The notes beneath the pieces were generated by a model that saw only the letters and a program-made list of their open reading frames with translations, did no database searches and had not been told where the DNA came from. This document shows, in pieces, positions 8,845 to 18,170 of a stretch of 55,276 nucleotides of DNA; positions within the stretch are counted from its first letter, which is position 1; the number at the start of each line of letters is the position of its first letter. Source of the stretch: Streptomyces sp. DH24 (GTDB taxonomy: Bacteria; Actinomycetota; Actinomycetes; Streptomycetales; Streptomycetaceae); NCBI RefSeq assembly GCF_029813775.1, contig NZ_JARVKW010000044.1, positions 1 to 55,276 on the forward strand. Direction: 5' to 3'. Position numbers and translations under genes: made by a program.

Positions 8845-9468
8845 TCAGGTGCCGGCCGGGCGGAGCAGCGGGAGCATCAGCCGGTCGATCAGCTCTTCGA
8901 GTTCCCGGTCGCTCCATTCACTGCTGCACATTTTCGAGCGGTACATCATCATCGCCGGGATGACGTCGAGGACGTAGCTGTCGTCGGCGTCCGGGCGGAC
9001 CTCTCCGCGCTCGATTCCGCGGACGACGATCTCTCTGATCAGACGCACGGTCGGCTCGACCACCCCGGAGAAGATCACCGCGTGGAAGCGTTCCGCCTGA
9101 CTGGGATCGCATTCGTGAATGACGGAGCGCAGTGCGATGCCGGGGCGGGAGTACATCGCGTCGCGCGCCCGCAGGCACAGCGCCAGCAGGTCCTCGCGTA
9201 CGCCGCCGAGGTCGGGCGCCTCCTCCAGGCGCGGCAGGCCGGCCTGCAGGGCGTCGGCGACGAGGTCCTCCTTGGAGGGCCAGCGCCGGTAGACCGCGGC
9301 CTTGCCGGTCTGGGCCCCGGCGGCGACGCCCTCCATGGTGAGGCCGTTCCAGCCGACCGTGCTGAGCTGCTCCAACGCGGCGTCCAGGATGGCGCGTTCG
9401 AGCACGGCGCCGCGCCGGCGAAGGGAGGCCTGCCGAGCGGGGGCGGCCGTCCAGCGCGAGGTAACCAT
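8845..9468 (-). CDS. TetR-family transcriptional repressor
   Basis: 207 residues from ATG 9468, which has GGAG six bases upstream. The N-terminal HTH is clear: ERAILDAALEQLSTVGWNGLTMEGVAAGAQTGKAAVYRRWPSKEDL (about residues 24-70, read in pieces), with the TGKAAVYRRWPSK recognition segment. The C-terminal half is an all-helical ligand-binding domain. It is divergently transcribed from the MFS efflux gene, and two perfect inverted repeats lie between them, so it very likely represses both genes and releases on binding a drug-like ligand. Confidence 0.92.
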   Translation of the reverse strand: MVTSRWTAAPARQASLRRRGAVLERAILDAALEQLSTVGWNGLTMEGVAAGAQTGKAAVYRRWPSKEDLVADALQAGLPRLEEAPDLGGVREDLLALCLRARDAMYSRPGIALRSVIHECDPSQAERFHAVIFSGVVEPTVRLIREIVVRGIERGEVRPDADDSYVLDVIPAMMMYRSKMCSSEWSDRELEELIDRLMLPLLRPAGT

Positions 9469-9557
9469 CGGTGTCTCCAGCGAACAGGGAAGCGGGTTTT
9501 CGGAGGTGGGGCTCCGCCCGGGCGGCGTCGGGGACACGCCGCAGGTGCGGTAAGTCA

Positions 9558-9577
9558 AGTGAACGCTTGCGTTCACT
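9558..9577. promoter_or_regulatory. TetR operator 1
   Basis: AGTGAACGC-TT-GCGTTCACT, perfect 9-bp arms. It lies 90 bp upstream of the TetR start and 72 bp upstream of the MFS start. The arms are identical to those of operator 2; centres are 48 bp apart. Confidence 0.8.
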
Positions 9578-9605
9578 ACTGGGGCTCACTACCGTTGAGC
9601 CCAAC

Positions 9606-9625
9606 AGTGAACGCGAGCGTTCACT
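9606..9625. promoter_or_regulatory. TetR operator 2
   Basis: AGTGAACGC-GA-GCGTTCACT, perfect 9-bp arms identical to operator 1. It sits 23 bp upstream of the MFS GTG, where a bound repressor would block transcription start or clearance. Confidence 0.8.
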
Positions 9626-9648
9626 AAGCGACGCGTGGGGGACTCATA

Positions 9649-11193
9649 GTGACACCCTCTCCATTGATGCACGACCAGAAGCCGGGTGCGGCCCGCCGGG
9701 AAGGGCACCCCGGCATCGCGCTCACCGTCATCGCGGCCTGCCAACTGATGGTGGTACTGGACGCGACGATTGTGAACATCGCGCTCCCGCACATTCAAGA
9801 AGCCCTCAAGTTCAGCACCACCGACCTCACCTGGGTCGTCAGCTCGTACACGCTCACCTTCGGCGGTCTGCTGCTCCTGGGCGGCCGGGCCGGTGACATC
9901 CTCGGCCGTCGCCGGGTCTTCATGACCGGCATCGTCCTGTTCACGCTGGCCTCGCTGCTCGGCGGGCTCGCGCAGGAACCGTGGCAGCTGCTCGCGGCCC
10001 GTGTCCTGCAGGGCGTGGGATGCGCGATCGCCTCACCCACGTCACTGGCGCTCATCACCACCACGTTCCCCGAGGGCCCGGAGCGCAACCGGGCCTTCGG
10101 TGTCTTCGCCGCCGTATCCGCCGGCGGCGGCGCCATCGGCCTGCTCGCCGGCGGCATGCTCACCGAGTGGCTGGACTGGCGCTGGGTGCTGTTCGTCAAC
10201 GTGCCGATCGGCATCCTGATCGCCGTGCTCACGCCGCTCTACATCACGGAGTCCGAGCGGCACACCGGCCGCTTCGACATCGCGGGCGCGGTGACCTCGA
10301 CGGCGGGCATGGCGTCGCTGGTCTACGGCTTCATCCGGGCCGCGGACGAGGGCTGGCGGGACAACCTGACCGTCGGTTCGTTCGGTGCCGCCGTCGTGCT
10401 GCTGCTGGCGTTCGTGTTCATCGAGAGGCGGGCAAAGGAGCCGATCACGCCGCTGCGGATGTTCGCCGACCGCAACCGCTCGGGCACGTACGTGATCATG
10501 CTCAGCCTGGCCGCGGCGATGTTCGGCATGTTCTTCTACATCGTTCTCTTCGTGCAGAACGTGCTCGGTTACACGCCCATCCAGGCCGGTCTCGCCTTCC
10601 TGCCGGTGACCGTCGTGATCGCGCTCGGCGCGGGTCTGTCGCAGCGGTTCCTGCCCGTGCTCGGCCCCAAACCGTTCATGGTCGTGGGCTCGGTGCTCGC
10701 GCTCCTCGGCCTGGCCTGGCAGGCCCTGATCAGCTCCGACAGCTCCTACGTGGGCGGGGTCCTCGGACCCATGCTCGTGTTCGGCTTCGGCATGGGGCTC
10801 AACTTCGTCACGCTCACGATCACGGCGGTCTCCGGTGTCGCCCTGCACGAGGCGGGCGCGGCGTCCGGGCTGCTCAACACCACGCAGCAGGTGGGCGGCT
10901 CGCTGGGCCTGTCCATCCTGACGACGGTGTTCGGCACGGCCAGCAGGACCGAGGCGGAGAAGCAGGTGCCGGACTTCCTGGCCAACGCGACGCCGCAGCA
11001 GAAGGCGGAGTTCGCGCAGACCCGGCAGCTGCCCGGCCCGTGGGGGCACGATGTGCTCGCGCAGGGCATCTCGGTGGGCTTCGTCGCCGCCGCGGCCATG
11101 ACCGTACTCGCCGTGATCACCGCGGGTGTGGTGATCCGGGTCCGCAAGAGCGACCTGGACGCGCTGTCCGGGGCGGGGCCGGTGATCGGCTGA
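9649..11193 (+). CDS. MFS drug efflux transporter, DHA2 (14-TM) family
   Basis: 514 residues, the usual length for EmrB/QacA-type proton-drug antiporters. The first membrane segment carries the DHA2 motif LDATIVNIALPHIQ; motif A (GGRAGDILGRRR) follows TM2 at about residues 77-88; motif C-like glycine/proline-rich segments and roughly 14 hydrophobic helices run to the end. The GTG at 9649 is preceded by GGGGGA; an ATG at 9667 is an alternative. The divergent TetR gene and the two operators make ligand-induced expression the expected control. Substrate unknown. Confidence 0.92.
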   Translation: MTPSPLMHDQKPGAARREGHPGIALTVIAACQLMVVLDATIVNIALPHIQEALKFSTTDLTWVVSSYTLTFGGLLLLGGRAGDILGRRRVFMTGIVLFTLASLLGGLAQEPWQLLAARVLQGVGCAIASPTSLALITTTFPEGPERNRAFGVFAAVSAGGGAIGLLAGGMLTEWLDWRWVLFVNVPIGILIAVLTPLYITESERHTGRFDIAGAVTSTAGMASLVYGFIRAADEGWRDNLTVGSFGAAVVLLLAFVFIERRAKEPITPLRMFADRNRSGTYVIMLSLAAAMFGMFFYIVLFVQNVLGYTPIQAGLAFLPVTVVIALGAGLSQRFLPVLGPKPFMVVGSVLALLGLAWQALISSDSSYVGGVLGPMLVFGFGMGLNFVTLTITAVSGVALHEAGAASGLLNTTQQVGGSLGLSILTTVFGTASRTEAEKQVPDFLANATPQQKAEFAQTRQLPGPWGHDVLAQGISVGFVAAAAMTVLAVITAGVVIRVRKSDLDALSGAGPVIG

Positions 11194-11329
11194 GGGGTGG
11201 AGGGCGCGGTAGTCCCTGGGGCGGAGGGGAAGGCCGACCGTCCGTCCGAGGCGCAGGGGAAGTCCCGGCGGCCGGCGCCGGCCCGCCCACGGCGCCCAAC
11301 CGCGCCGTCGCCTCTCGGACCGCCGCCGC

Positions 11330-12247
11330 TCAGCCCGCCGTCGGCATCCAGCCCGGCAGGCTCTCCGTCCGTGCCAGCCACTCCGCGGGCGGCGTGCCCG
11401 CCTTGGCCGAGGCGATCACGCCGCCCACGATCGCGCAGGTCGTGTCCACGTCCCCGCCGGCCTGCGCGGTCGTCCAGAACGCCTGCTCGTAGTCACCGAG
11501 GCACCGCGCGGCCGACCACAGGGCGAAGGGCACCGTGTCGTGCGCCGTCGTACGCCGTCCGCAGCCCAGGACGGCGGCGACGGTGCCCGCGTCGGCGTAG
11601 TCGAGCATGTCGAGAGCCCGCCGCAGGCCCGCGCCGACCGCGCTCTTCTTCGGCACCAGCCCGATGACCCCGTCGAGGAGCCCCTCGGCGCTCGGCGGCC
11701 CATCCGGAGCCGCGGCCAGCGCGGCGGCAGCGGCGACGGCCATCGCGCCGACCACGGCCTCACGGTGCTGGTGCGTGGGGTAGGCGGAGATCTCCGCCTG
11801 GTGCGTGGCCTGCTCGGGGTCGTCCGCGTACCAGGCGCCCAGCGGGGCGATCCGCATCGCGGCGCCGTTGCCCCAGGAACCCTGTCCGTTGAACAGCGCG
11901 GCGGACAGTTCGCGCCAGTCGCCGCCCTCGCGGATCAGCCTCAGCAGCCGGTTGACGGCCGGGCCGTAGCCGCGGTCGAAGTCGTGGTGGTCGGCGAACG
12001 AGTGCGCCAGCGCGTCCTGGTCGATGCGGTGGTGGACGGTGAGGACGGCGACGACGGAGCAGGCCATCTCCGTGTCGTCCGTCCACTGCCAGGGACCGTC
12101 GGGCAGCTCGCACCGCTTGAGCAGCGGGTAGTTCACCGGAACGAAGAACTGTGAGCCCAGCGCGTCCCCGACCGACAGTCCGCGCAGGGCTGCCAGGGCC
12201 CGCTCCAGGCGGCCGTCGGGTCTTTCGGGTGAGGAGTCAGCGGTCAT
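11330..12247 (-). CDS. ADP-ribosylglycohydrolase (DraG/ARH family)
   Basis: 305 residues. The family opens with GLSVGDALGSQF, then the metal-binding WTDDTE (T56, D57, D58); the second metal site is GGDVDTTCAIVGG at 264-276, and GNGAAMR and the HRE segment (QHREAV) are also in place. These enzymes bind two Mg ions and hydrolyse ADP-ribose from proteins or small molecules. All metal ligands appear intact, so it should be active. The start lies 12 bp after the stop of the histidine phosphatase gene, so the two form an operon. Confidence 0.9.
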   Translation of the reverse strand: MTADSSPERPDGRLERALAALRGLSVGDALGSQFFVPVNYPLLKRCELPDGPWQWTDDTEMACSVVAVLTVHHRIDQDALAHSFADHHDFDRGYGPAVNRLLRLIREGGDWRELSAALFNGQGSWGNGAAMRIAPLGAWYADDPEQATHQAEISAYPTHQHREAVVGAMAVAAAAALAAAPDGPPSAEGLLDGVIGLVPKKSAVGAGLRRALDMLDYADAGTVAAVLGCGRRTTAHDTVPFALWSAARCLGDYEQAFWTTAQAGGDVDTTCAIVGGVIASAKAGTPPAEWLARTESLPGWMPTAG

Positions 12248-12259
12248 GGCTCTGCCACT

Positions 12260-12919
12260 CTATCCAGTGATCCCGTACGGCTCCGGATCACGCCAGCGTT
12301 CGAACGGCCGGTCAAGCGTGTACTTGCCGTCGTCCCCGAGAACGAGCATCCGCAGCTCGCCGTTCCCCGGGTTGGCCAGCGACTCGAACTCGGCGACCGT
12401 CCAGTGGAACCACCTCATGCAGAACAGCCGCATGGCCAGGCCGTGCGTCACGATCAGGACGTTCGGCGGGTGGTCCGGCGCCTCGAAGCTGCGGAACAGG
12501 CTCTCCAGGAAGCCGCCGACCCGGTCGTACACGTCGGCCCCGGACTCGCCCTGCGCGAAGCGGTAGAAGAAGTGGCCGTAGGCGTCCCGGTAGGCCTTCT
12601 GGAGGCGGACGTCGTCGCGGTCCTGCCAGTTGCCCCAGTCCTGCTCGCGCAGCCGGGGCTCCTCACGCACGCGTATGAGCCCGGGGTCGAGGTGGAAGGC
12701 GCGCAGCGTCTCGTGCGTGCGGCGGTACGGGGAGACGTACACGCTGACCCGCTCGCGGCCGAACAGGTCGCGCAGTGTCTTGCCCGTCTCCTCGGACTGC
12801 CGCCAGCCGCGTTCGGTGAGGGCGAGAGCGTGGTCGGGCTCCCGCTCGTAGACGGAGTCATCAACATTGCCCGTTGACTCGCCGTGCCGGACAAGGACGA
12901 TGCGCCGTGGTCGTGCCAT
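12260..12919 (-). CDS. Histidine phosphatase (phosphoglycerate mutase-like)
   Basis: 219 residues. The phospho-acceptor RHG motif is LVRHGEST with H12; the second catalytic histidine is H159 in VLIVTHGLAMR, and SPYRRTHET and LREQDWGNWQ supply further active-site residues. Members dephosphorylate small metabolites, sugars or proteins; true mutase activity cannot be assumed. First gene of a two-gene unit with the ADP-ribosylglycohydrolase. Confidence 0.88.
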   Translation of the reverse strand: MARPRRIVLVRHGESTGNVDDSVYEREPDHALALTERGWRQSEETGKTLRDLFGRERVSVYVSPYRRTHETLRAFHLDPGLIRVREEPRLREQDWGNWQDRDDVRLQKAYRDAYGHFFYRFAQGESGADVYDRVGGFLESLFRSFEAPDHPPNVLIVTHGLAMRLFCMRWFHWTVAEFESLANPGNGELRMLVLGDDGKYTLDRPFERWRDPEPYGITG

Positions 12920-13037
12920 GCCAGCACACTAGATCGGGTCGGCGGCCGTCTAGCACCCGTACGGGCCCCATACGGCGTAGGTCACACCAATCCCGCACGA
13001 CGGCACGCGCGTGCCGCCCGTCGGGAAGGTCCGGAAA

Positions 13038-13643
13038 TCAAACCGTCCAGGCGCTCTCCAGGTCCACGACGTCCCCCGTGAGGGCGGCGATGTCGGCCTC
13101 GGTCTGGGCCCGCAGGGCGAGCCGTTCCACCCGTTCGGTGCGGTACTTGCCGTGCTCGGCCGCCGAGCGCCACATGGACAGGATCAGGTACTCGTTGCCG
13201 GGCGCCTCGCCGAACAGCCCGCGGATCATGCCGGGCGAGCCGGCCATCGCCGGGTTCCACACCTTCTCCTGCATCAGGACGAAGTGTTCGGCGCGCTCCT
13301 CGCGCACGCGGCACAGCGCGACCCGCAGCAGGTCGGCGTCCGTGAAGCGCGGCTCGAAGCCGGTCTTCACGTCGAAGCGGTAGTCGAACAGCCGCACCTG
13401 GGCGTCCTTGAAGGTGCCCGACTGGGCCGTCGCGAGCCGGTCGTGGGAGCGCGCCATGAAGGAGTCGTAGAAGGCGCGGCTCTCCCAGAACGCGAAGATG
13501 TGCGCCACGTCCGGCCGCCCCCGGCTCCAGCCACCGCCCTGTCCGCGAAATCCCGGCTCCCCCAGAAGCCCCGCCCATTTCCGCTGTCCCCGCTCGAACC
13601 CGCGACGGTCCACCACGGTGCAGCGAATCCACTTGACCAGCAC
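13038..13643 (-). CDS. DUF4937/YdbC-like protein
   Basis: 201 residues from GTG 13643. The start (LVKWIRCTVVDRRGFERGQRK in two parts) matches my memory of the YdbC/DUF4937 family. Two ABM-like halves can be seen: FAFWESRAFYDSFMARSHDRL near residue 50 and ILSMWRSAAEHGKYRTERVERL near residue 155, both in the style of antibiotic-biosynthesis-monooxygenase folds. No cofactor motif. Function unknown; the family name is from memory. Confidence 0.65.
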   Translation of the reverse strand: MLVKWIRCTVVDRRGFERGQRKWAGLLGEPGFRGQGGGWSRGRPDVAHIFAFWESRAFYDSFMARSHDRLATAQSGTFKDAQVRLFDYRFDVKTGFEPRFTDADLLRVALCRVREERAEHFVLMQEKVWNPAMAGSPGMIRGLFGEAPGNEYLILSMWRSAAEHGKYRTERVERLALRAQTEADIAALTGDVVDLESAWTV

Positions 13644-13801
13644 CGCGCCATCGTAAGGCCACGGAGCGTGGCGCCGGTCACGCTCGGCCCCACCGCTTCC
13701 CGGCGCGGGGACGTGCCTGCGTGGGAGGATGACAATCGGCCCCGACTGCGCGGCAGTTGGGGAGGACGCGCAGGGACAGGTACGGGGAAGGGGATAAACC
13801 G

Positions 13802-14332
13802 GTGAACGGTCTGGGCAAGGGAATCCGCAAGGTCGAGGTCTCGCTGAGGTGGGATCCGAGTCCGGCGGGAGAGTCGCCCGCCGATCTCGACCTGGTCGCC
13901 GGCGTGTACCCGGCGAGCGATCCGCACGGCGACGCCGCGTATCTGGTGCACTTCGACAGCCGCTCCCCCGACGGCACGATCACGCTCAACCGGGACAGCA
14001 AGGACGGCATCGGCTTCGGCTGGGACGAGGTCATGACGCTGGAGCTCGACCGGCTCGACGCCCGGTACGGGCGCGTGGTGCTCGGCGTGGTCATCCAGCA
14101 GCGCTCCAGCGACAAGACGTTGGGTAGCGTGGCCAACGTGGGCCTGCGCATCCGCGAGGGCTACACGGTGCTCGCCGAGGACGACTTCGGCGGCGTCCTC
14201 GGCGCGACGGCCGCGACGGTGGCCGAGTTCGTCCGGGACGAGACCGGCGCCTGGGACTTCCGCCCCGGCGTGCACGGCTCCGACGCCGACCCGGCCACGT
14301 TCACGAGGACGATGGGCGCGGCGCGCCGCTGA
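13802..14332 (+). CDS. TerD-family protein
   Basis: 176 residues beginning at GTG 13802 after GGGGATAAACC. TerD-domain features are plain: VSLRWDP near the N-terminus, ADLDLVAGVY, then the acidic calcium-binding loops around HFDSRSPDGTITLNRDSKDG and GWDEVMTLELDRLDARYGRVVLGVVIQQ. TerD domains bind calcium and occur in tellurite/stress-resistance modules; streptomycetes carry several. This is a solitary copy with no other ter genes beside it. It converges on nrdJ over a strong terminator. Confidence 0.9.
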   Translation: MNGLGKGIRKVEVSLRWDPSPAGESPADLDLVAGVYPASDPHGDAAYLVHFDSRSPDGTITLNRDSKDGIGFGWDEVMTLELDRLDARYGRVVLGVVIQQRSSDKTLGSVANVGLRIREGYTVLAEDDFGGVLGATAATVAEFVRDETGAWDFRPGVHGSDADPATFTRTMGAARR

Positions 14333-14352
14333 ACGCCCGCGGGGACAGGGGG

Positions 14353-14382
14353 AAGGGGACCGGCCAGCGGGCCGGTCCCCTT
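14353..14382. terminator. Bidirectional terminator between terD-like gene and nrdJ
   Basis: AAGGGGACCGGCC-AGCG-GGCCGGTCCCCTT: perfect 13-bp arms with a 4-nt loop, located between the two convergent stop codons (14332 and 14415). The A and T ends give short T-runs on both transcripts. Confidence 0.88.
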
Positions 14383-14414
14383 CGTCGTCTCAGCGCTCGG
14401 CGCTCAGCTCGCGG

Positions 14415-17336
14415 TCAGCTGCAGCCGCTCGTCGAGCCGCAGCCCTCGCAGATGTAGCAGGAGCCCGCCCGCTGCATCTTCGTGCCGCAGGAGAAGCAGA
14501 GCGGGGCGTCCGCCTGGATGCCCAGTTGCATCTCCACCAGTTCGGCGCTGGTGTGGGCCTGCTGCGGGGCCGGCTTGGCGGCCTCCACCTCGGCCTTCGG
14601 CGTGGCGACGGCCTTCAGCTCCTGGGCGCGCGGCGCCGACTGGGCCAGGCCCTCGACGTCGACCTCGTCGTCCGACGGCTCGTAGGAGCCGGTCTCCAGG
14701 TGGCGCTGACGCTCCTCGGCGGAGTGGATGCCGAGTGCGGAGCGCGTCTCGAAGGGCAGGAAGTCCAGCGCCAGGCGGCGGAAGATGTAGTCGACGATCG
14801 ACTGCGCCATCCGCACGTCCGGGTCGTCCGTCATGCCGGCCGGCTCGAAGCGCATGTTGGTGAACTTCGAGACGTACGTCTCCAGCGGCACGCCGTACTG
14901 GAGGCCGACGGAGACCGCGATGGAGAAGGCGTCCATCATGCCCGCGAGGGTCGAGCCCTGCTTGGACATCTTCAGGAAGACCTCGCCGAGACCGTCGTCC
15001 GGGTAGGAGTTGGCGGTCATGTAGCCCTCGGCGCCGCCGACGGTGAAGGACGTGGTGATGCCGGGGCGGCCCTTCGGGAGACGCTTGCGGACCGGCCGGT
15101 ACTCGACCACCTTCTCGACCGCGGTGCGGATCGTCTCCTCGGCCTTCTCGGTGATCTCGGCCTTCTCCGCGTCCTTGGCGGCCGTGGTGTCCTTGCTGTC
15201 CTTGGTCTTCGCGGAGAGCGGCTGGCCGACCTTGCAGTTGTCGCGGTAGATGGCGAGCGCCTTGACGCCCAGCTTCCACGCCTCGTAGTAGATCTCCTCG
15301 ACCTCCTCGACGGTCGCCGTCTCCGGCATGTTGACCGTCTTGGAGATGGCGCCGGAGATCCACGGCTGGATCGCGGCCATCATGCGGACGTGGCCCATCG
15401 GGGAGATGGCGCGCTCGCCCATGGCGCAGTCGAAGACCTCGTAGTGCTCGGGCTTGAGGCCGGGGGCGTCGATCACGTTGCCGTGGTCGGCGATGTGGGC
15501 GACGATCGCCTCGATCTGCTCCTCCTGGTAGCCCAGGCGGCGCAGGGCCTGCGGGACGGTGCCGTTGACGATCTGCATCGAGCCGCCGCCGACCAGCTTC
15601 TTGAACTTGACCAGCGCGAGGTCGGGCTCGACACCGGTGGTGTCGCAGGACATCGCGAGGCCGATGGTGCCGGTCGGGGCGAGCACGGAGGCCTGGGAGT
15701 TGCGGAAGCCGTTCTTGTCGCCGAGGCGGACGACGTCCTGCCAGGCCTCGGTGGCGGCGGCCCACACCGGGGTGTCCAGGTCGTCCATGCGGACGGCCTT
15801 GGCGTTGGCGTCGGCGTGCTGCTTCATGACGCGCTTGTGGGCGTCGGCGTTGCGGGCGTAGCCGTCGTACGGGCCGACGACCGCGGCGAGCTCGGCGGAG
15901 CGCCGGTAGGCGGTGCCCGTCATCAGGGAGGTGATGGCTCCGGCGAGGGAACGGCCGCCGTCGGAGTCGTAGGCGTGGCCGGTGGCCATCAGCAGGGCGC
16001 CGAGGTTGGCGTAGCCGATGCCGAGCTGGCGGAAGGCGCGGGTGTTCTCACCGATCTTCTGGGTCGGGAAGTCCGCGAAGCAGATCGAGATGTCCATCGC
16101 GGTGATGACCAGCTCGACGACCTTCTGGAAGCGGTCGGCCTCGAAGGACTGGTTGCCCTTGCCGTCGTCCTTCAGGAACTTCATCAGGTTCAGCGAGGCC
16201 AGGTTGCAGGACGTGTTGTCCAGGTGCATGTACTCGCTGCACGGGTTCGACGCGGTGATCCGGCCGGACTCGGGGCAGGTGTGCCAGGTGTTGATGGTGT
16301 CGTCGTACTGGATACCGGGGTCGGCGCAGGCCCAGGCGGCCTCGGCGATCTTGCGGAACAGCTGCTTGGCGTCGACCTCCTCGATGACCTCGCCGGTCAT
16401 GCGGGCGCGCAGGCCGAACTTGCCGCCGTCCTCGACCGCCTTCATGAACTCGTCGTTCACGCGGACCGAGTTGTTGGCGTTCTGGTACTGGACGGACGTG
16501 ATGTCGTCGCCGCCCAGGTCCATGTCGAAGCCCGCGTCGCGCAGGACGCGGATCTTCTCCTCTTCCTTGACCTTGGTCTCGATGAAGTCCTCGATGTCCG
16601 GGTGATCGACGTCGAGGACGACCATCTTGGCGGCGCGGCGGGTGGCGCCACCGGACTTGATGGTGCCGGCGGAGGCGTCGGCGCCACGCATGAAGGAGAC
16701 CGGGCCGGAGGCGTTGCCGCCGGAGGACAGCAGTTCCTTGGAGGAACGGATGCGGGACAGGTTCAGGCCCGCGCCGGAACCGCCCTTGAAGATCATGCCC
16801 TCTTCCTTGTACCAGTCGAGGATCGACTCCATGGAGTCGTCGACGGACAGGATGAAGCAGGCCGAGACCTGCTGGGGCTGCTTGGTCCCGACGTTGAACC
16901 AGACAGGGCTGTTGAAGCTGAAGATCTGGTGCAGGAGGGCGTACGCCAGCTCGTGCTCGAAGATCTCGGCGTCGGCGGGCGAGGCGAAGTACTTGTGGTC
17001 CTCGCCGGCCTTCCGGTACGTCTTCACGATGCGGTCGATCAGCTGCCTGAGGCTGGTCTCGCGCTGCGGGGTGCCGACGGCACCGCGGAAGTACTTGCTG
17101 GTGACGATGTTGACCGCGTTCACCGACCAGAAGCCGGGGAACTCGACGCCGCGCTGCTCGAAGTTGACCGAGCCGTCGCGCCAGTTGGTCATGACGACGT
17201 CACGACGCTCCCACTCCACCTCGTCGTAGGGGTGGACCCCAGGGGTGGTGTGGATGCGCTCGATCCGCAGTCCCTTCCCGCCCTTGGTGCTCTTGGCTCG
17301 GGAACTCCGTGCCGGACCGCTCGCCGTCTCTGTCAT
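14415..17336 (-). CDS. nrdJ: Vitamin B12-dependent (class II) ribonucleoside-diphosphate reductase
   Basis: 973 residues. It reduces ribonucleotides to deoxyribonucleotides using adenosylcobalamin. Visible features: SFNSPVWFNVG, the substrate-site and radical-cysteine segment NPCSEYMHLDNTSCNLASLN, FPTQKIGENTRAF, the effector region, LAPTGTIGLAMSCDTTG, and a C-terminal cysteine tail (CFSCGTKMQRAGSCYICEGC) that serves as zinc ribbon and redox shuttle. A Lys/Glu-rich insert near residue 740 (KDAEKAEITEKAEE) is typical of the streptomycete enzyme. Start is ATG 17336. It follows nrdR by 165 bp on the same strand and should be under NrdR control. No B12 riboswitch was recognised in that gap. Confidence 0.95.
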   Translation of the reverse strand: MTETASGPARSSRAKSTKGGKGLRIERIHTTPGVHPYDEVEWERRDVVMTNWRDGSVNFEQRGVEFPGFWSVNAVNIVTSKYFRGAVGTPQRETSLRQLIDRIVKTYRKAGEDHKYFASPADAEIFEHELAYALLHQIFSFNSPVWFNVGTKQPQQVSACFILSVDDSMESILDWYKEEGMIFKGGSGAGLNLSRIRSSKELLSSGGNASGPVSFMRGADASAGTIKSGGATRRAAKMVVLDVDHPDIEDFIETKVKEEEKIRVLRDAGFDMDLGGDDITSVQYQNANNSVRVNDEFMKAVEDGGKFGLRARMTGEVIEEVDAKQLFRKIAEAAWACADPGIQYDDTINTWHTCPESGRITASNPCSEYMHLDNTSCNLASLNLMKFLKDDGKGNQSFEADRFQKVVELVITAMDISICFADFPTQKIGENTRAFRQLGIGYANLGALLMATGHAYDSDGGRSLAGAITSLMTGTAYRRSAELAAVVGPYDGYARNADAHKRVMKQHADANAKAVRMDDLDTPVWAAATEAWQDVVRLGDKNGFRNSQASVLAPTGTIGLAMSCDTTGVEPDLALVKFKKLVGGGSMQIVNGTVPQALRRLGYQEEQIEAIVAHIADHGNVIDAPGLKPEHYEVFDCAMGERAISPMGHVRMMAAIQPWISGAISKTVNMPETATVEEVEEIYYEAWKLGVKALAIYRDNCKVGQPLSAKTKDSKDTTAAKDAEKAEITEKAEETIRTAVEKVVEYRPVRKRLPKGRPGITTSFTVGGAEGYMTANSYPDDGLGEVFLKMSKQGSTLAGMMDAFSIAVSVGLQYGVPLETYVSKFTNMRFEPAGMTDDPDVRMAQSIVDYIFRRLALDFLPFETRSALGIHSAEERQRHLETGSYEPSDDEVDVEGLAQSAPRAQELKAVATPKAEVEAAKPAPQQAHTSAELVEMQLGIQADAPLCFSCGTKMQRAGSCYICEGCGSTSGCS

Positions 17337-17501
17337 GCCGCCTCCCTGTACGGGCGAAAACGCCCTGAAGTGCCCCGATTGTTCCCGTGGCACGGTGTTC
17401 TGTCTGGTGTTGCGGGCATCTCGAACGCCGCCCGCAACAGGTCTTCTCCATCGCCGCCGCACGGCCGGCCCCGGTCTCGTGGTCCGGGTCCGGCCCGCCG
17501 G

Positions 17502-18062
17502 TCAGTCGGCGGCGCCCGCGGGTTCGGGGACCTGCCCGGTTCCCGTCGGCCCGCGGTCGCCTTCCTGGCTCCCCGCACCCGCGCCCTCGCGGTCTCCGTC
17601 GACCGCGGCGGTGCGTCCCGTCTGCTGCCTCAGCTCCGCGATCGCGGCCTCGAAGTCCTCCAGCGAGTCGAACGCCCGGTAGACGGAGGCGAATCGCAGG
17701 TAGGCGACGAGGTCGAGCTCCTGCAACGGGCCGAGTATGGCCAGCCCCACGTCGTGGGTGGTCAGCTCGGCGCTCCCGGTGGCCCGCACCGCCTCCTCGA
17801 CCCGCTGGCCGAGCTGGGCGAGCGCGTCCTCGGTGACAGGTCGCCCCTGGCATGCCTTGCGCACACCGTTGATGACCTTGGTACGACTGAAGGGCTCGGT
17901 GACTCCGGACCGCTTGACCACCATGAGCGAACACGTCTCCACGGTCGTGAAACGACGGGAGCAGTCCGGACACTGGCGGCGCCTGCGGATCGACGTGCCG
18001 TCGTCGGTCGTACGGCTGTCGACGACGCGGCTGTCGGGGTGCCTGCAGAAGGGGCAGTGCAT
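17502..18062 (-). CDS. nrdR: Transcriptional repressor NrdR
   Basis: 186 residues from ATG 18062. N-terminal zinc ribbon MHCPFC...QCPDC (C3, C6, C31, C34) binds DNA; the ATP-cone domain covers about residues 45-140 (VVKRSGVTEPFSRTKVINGV, then SVYRAFDSLEDF). The protein senses ATP/dATP and represses ribonucleotide reductase genes through paired NrdR boxes. A Gly/Glu-rich tail of about 35 residues extends past the usual 150-residue length. Two candidate NrdR boxes lie upstream at 18171-18214. Confidence 0.95.
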   Translation of the reverse strand: MHCPFCRHPDSRVVDSRTTDDGTSIRRRRQCPDCSRRFTTVETCSLMVVKRSGVTEPFSRTKVINGVRKACQGRPVTEDALAQLGQRVEEAVRATGSAELTTHDVGLAILGPLQELDLVAYLRFASVYRAFDSLEDFEAAIAELRQQTGRTAAVDGDREGAGAGSQEGDRGPTGTGQVPEPAGAAD

Positions 18063-18170
18063 GGTTCCCAACCCTCCTCACAGCAGACTCATTGACCTCG
18101 CCGGGCCACATGAGCCCCACGAAGCAGCCCCAAGCATAGGCGATCTCCGCGGACCCGAAGACCCGGGGGA

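Noticed and set aside
13802..14332. Tellurite-resistance or phage-defence ter operon
   Set aside because: Only a single TerD-domain gene is present with no other ter partners.
17337..17501. B12 riboswitch in front of nrdJ
   Set aside because: I could not find a convincing B12 box in the 165 bp; control through NrdR boxes upstream of nrdR explains the pair better.
14526..18095. 1189-residue plus-strand open frame opposite nrdJ and nrdR
   Set aside because: It is a mirror frame of nrdJ; composition (Leu/Gly/Asp/Val-rich without motifs) and lack of RBS show it is not coding.
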